Source: Pseudomonadota bacterium (GTDB taxonomy: Bacteria; Pseudomonadota; Gammaproteobacteria; Burkholderiales; Sulfuriferulaceae). Taken from it: 6,596 nucleotides of DNA. The notes beneath the pieces are model-generated. The model ran no database searches, was not told the origin of the DNA, and saw only the letters and a program-made list of their open reading frames with translations. Shown in pieces: positions 5,547 to 6,596 of this stretch (position 1 is its first letter; each line of letters starts with the position of its first letter). The translations under genes and the position numbers were made by a program. Location: positions 1 to 6,596 of the forward strand of contig JAJYPZ010000067.1 in the NCBI GenBank assembly GCA_021794855.1, read 5' to 3'.

Positions 5547-6536
5547 ATGCTCACATTTACTTCCGCTACTGCAAGCGCATTGCGCAATACCGATTATCGG
5601 ATTCTCATTACAGGCGCATCGGGTTGGCTAGGCCGTGCGCTGCTTGAAATGCTTGCCGAAGCAATGGGTCCGCAAATCTTCGACCGTGTCATTTTATGCG
5701 GCTCGAAGTCCGGTTTCCTCGTGACGAGGCAAGGTCAACAGTTGCCGGTATACAATTTAGTCGACGGTCTGGCTTTATTGGATCATCGCCCGACATTGGT
5801 GTTTCATTTTGCCTTTCTGACCAAGGATCAAGTAAGCAACATGTCGGAGCAAATGTATGTTGATCGTAACCGTGCGATTTCCGATACGGTGGCGCATACA
5901 GTTGCTTCTGGGCACGTAGCTGGCTTCATGCTGGCATCTTCCGGCGCTGTGTATGATTATCTTTCATCGTCACATCGCGATGGAGCGGCGAATCTGTACG
6001 GTAGGCTCAAGGCGGAAGATGAAGAGCGTTTCGCAGAATTATGTACTCAACGCTCTGTGCGATTTATAGCGCCGCGCATTTTCAACATCAGCGGTCCCCA
6101 CATCAATAAATTTGATGCTTATGCGCTATCCGCCATTATTATGGATGCATTGCGGGGAGGGCCCATTACGTTAAGAGCCAGTAAACGTGTATATCGTTCT
6201 TATATTTATGTCGGCGACCTATTGGAGCTGGTTATGTGTCGTATGCTAAATAACGAGCCAGATCCTTTTATGCCATTTTTTGATACCACAGGTGATCAAA
6301 TCGTCGAAATTGGCGAACTCGCCCACAAAGTTTTAGAGACATTGGCGTGCTGTGATATCCAAATTATACGGCCCGTCCCGAGTGACGACCCCGACGATCG
6401 TTATGTGGGCAATCCGGATGTCTTGCGTTCGATGCTGCGACATTGCGGGATGAAACTTATGCCACTTAACGCTCAAATTTCTTCCACAGCGGAATTCATT
6501 GCTCAGTCGATGAGAAAGAAGCTCAATGACTCCTGA
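5547..6536 (+). CDS. NAD-dependent epimerase/dehydratase (extended SDR)
   Basis: The 329-residue product is an extended SDR of the nucleotide-sugar epimerase/dehydratase type. Landmarks: ILITGASGWLGRA (19-31), the NAD-binding glycine motif; VFHFAF (85-90); SSGAVYD (131-137) supplying the catalytic Ser; Y151-GRL-K155 (YxxxK); APRIFNISGP (175-184); and RSYIYVGDLLEL (217-228), the C-terminal substrate-domain strand typical of the family. Length is normal. ATG 5547 follows the cyclase stop by nine bases; the Shine-Dalgarno is weak, so translation is probably coupled. A N-terminal extension of about 16 residues precedes the first strand, so a slightly later start is possible. Its end overlaps the glycosyltransferase start by 11 bases. 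It probably modifies a nucleotide-activated form of the operon's sugar; epimerase, reductase and dehydratase activities cannot be told apart here. Confidence 0.85.
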   Translation: MLTFTSATASALRNTDYRILITGASGWLGRALLEMLAEAMGPQIFDRVILCGSKSGFLVTRQGQQLPVYNLVDGLALLDHRPTLVFHFAFLTKDQVSNMSEQMYVDRNRAISDTVAHTVASGHVAGFMLASSGAVYDYLSSSHRDGAANLYGRLKAEDEERFAELCTQRSVRFIAPRIFNISGPHINKFDAYALSAIIMDALRGGPITLRASKRVYRSYIYVGDLLELVMCRMLNNEPDPFMPFFDTTGDQIVEIGELAHKVLETLACCDIQIIRPVPSDDPDDRYVGNPDVLRSMLRHCGMKLMPLNAQISSTAEFIAQSMRKKLNDS

Positions 6537-6596
6537 TATTGAAGTATTTGTCCTGGTTTACAATGACGGGAATATCGCCACTCGTGCAATTGAAAG
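6526..6596 (+). CDS. Glycosyltransferase family 2, N-terminal start (cut by window edge)
   Basis: Twenty-three codons are visible from ATG 6526, overlapping the epimerase stop by 11 bases. They read MTPDIEVFVLVYND, then GNIATRAIE. That is the first strand and loop of a GT-A fold family 2 glycosyltransferase, where V-x-V-x-x-Y-N-D/H is the usual nucleotide-sugar-binding start. The purine-rich stretch AAAGAAG just upstream can serve as ribosome binding site. It would transfer the sugar made by the upstream enzymes to a lipid-linked glycan. The DxD motif and C-terminal part lie outside the window, so the call rests on this short segment and the operon context. Confidence 0.65.
   Translation, partial: MTPDIEVFVLVYNDGNIATRAIE

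Noticed and set aside
1..6596. CRISPR array, tRNA or rRNA
   Set aside because: No regularly spaced repeats and no cloverleaf or rRNA-like segments were seen on either strand.

Overview
The window looks like an accessory stretch of a Gram-negative, probably proteobacterial, chromosome. The evidence is a secreted beta-barrel protein ending in Phe (outer membrane), a type VII-like (MNT-HEPN) toxin-antitoxin pair, a decayed transposase, and the start of a surface-polysaccharide operon. Base composition is moderate. I cannot name a genus from the sequence.

Left part (1-1010): the 3' end of an unrecognised gene is followed by a minimal nucleotidyltransferase (MNT) antitoxin gene. This overlaps by ATGA a HEPN toxin gene that is split by a one-base frameshift in a T run near 697-700. 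The HEPN RNase motif (R-x4-H-x-Y) lies in the second half. A GC-rich hairpin at 970-989 sits between this unit and the convergent gene on the other strand.

Middle (1016-2870): a minus-strand gene encodes an outer-membrane beta-barrel with a clear signal peptide. A roughly 300-base non-coding stretch follows, then a scrap of a Mutator/IS256-like transposase C-terminus (minus strand, ending at 2109) and an 88-codon plus-strand reading frame of unknown function. A pair of imperfect 18/19-bp inverted repeats (2071-2088 and 2733-2751) brackets this scarred zone. An extended -10 promoter lies against the right-hand repeat and points into the next operon.

Right part (2872-6596): a tight plus-strand operon carries an HpcH/HpaI-type aldolase, an SDR oxidoreductase (GTG start), an AroB-like sugar-phosphate cyclase, an NAD-dependent epimerase/dehydratase, and the first 23 codons of a family 2 glycosyltransferase. 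Gaps are 9-13 nt or short overlaps. An aldolase, a DHQ-synthase-like cyclase, two NAD(P)-dependent oxidoreductase/epimerase genes and a glycosyltransferase together suggest biosynthesis and transfer of an unusual, possibly carbocyclic, sugar for O-antigen or capsule. This resembles the DAHP synthase/DHQ synthase logic of the shikimate pathway. The pathway assignment is inference; the family assignments are well supported by motifs.
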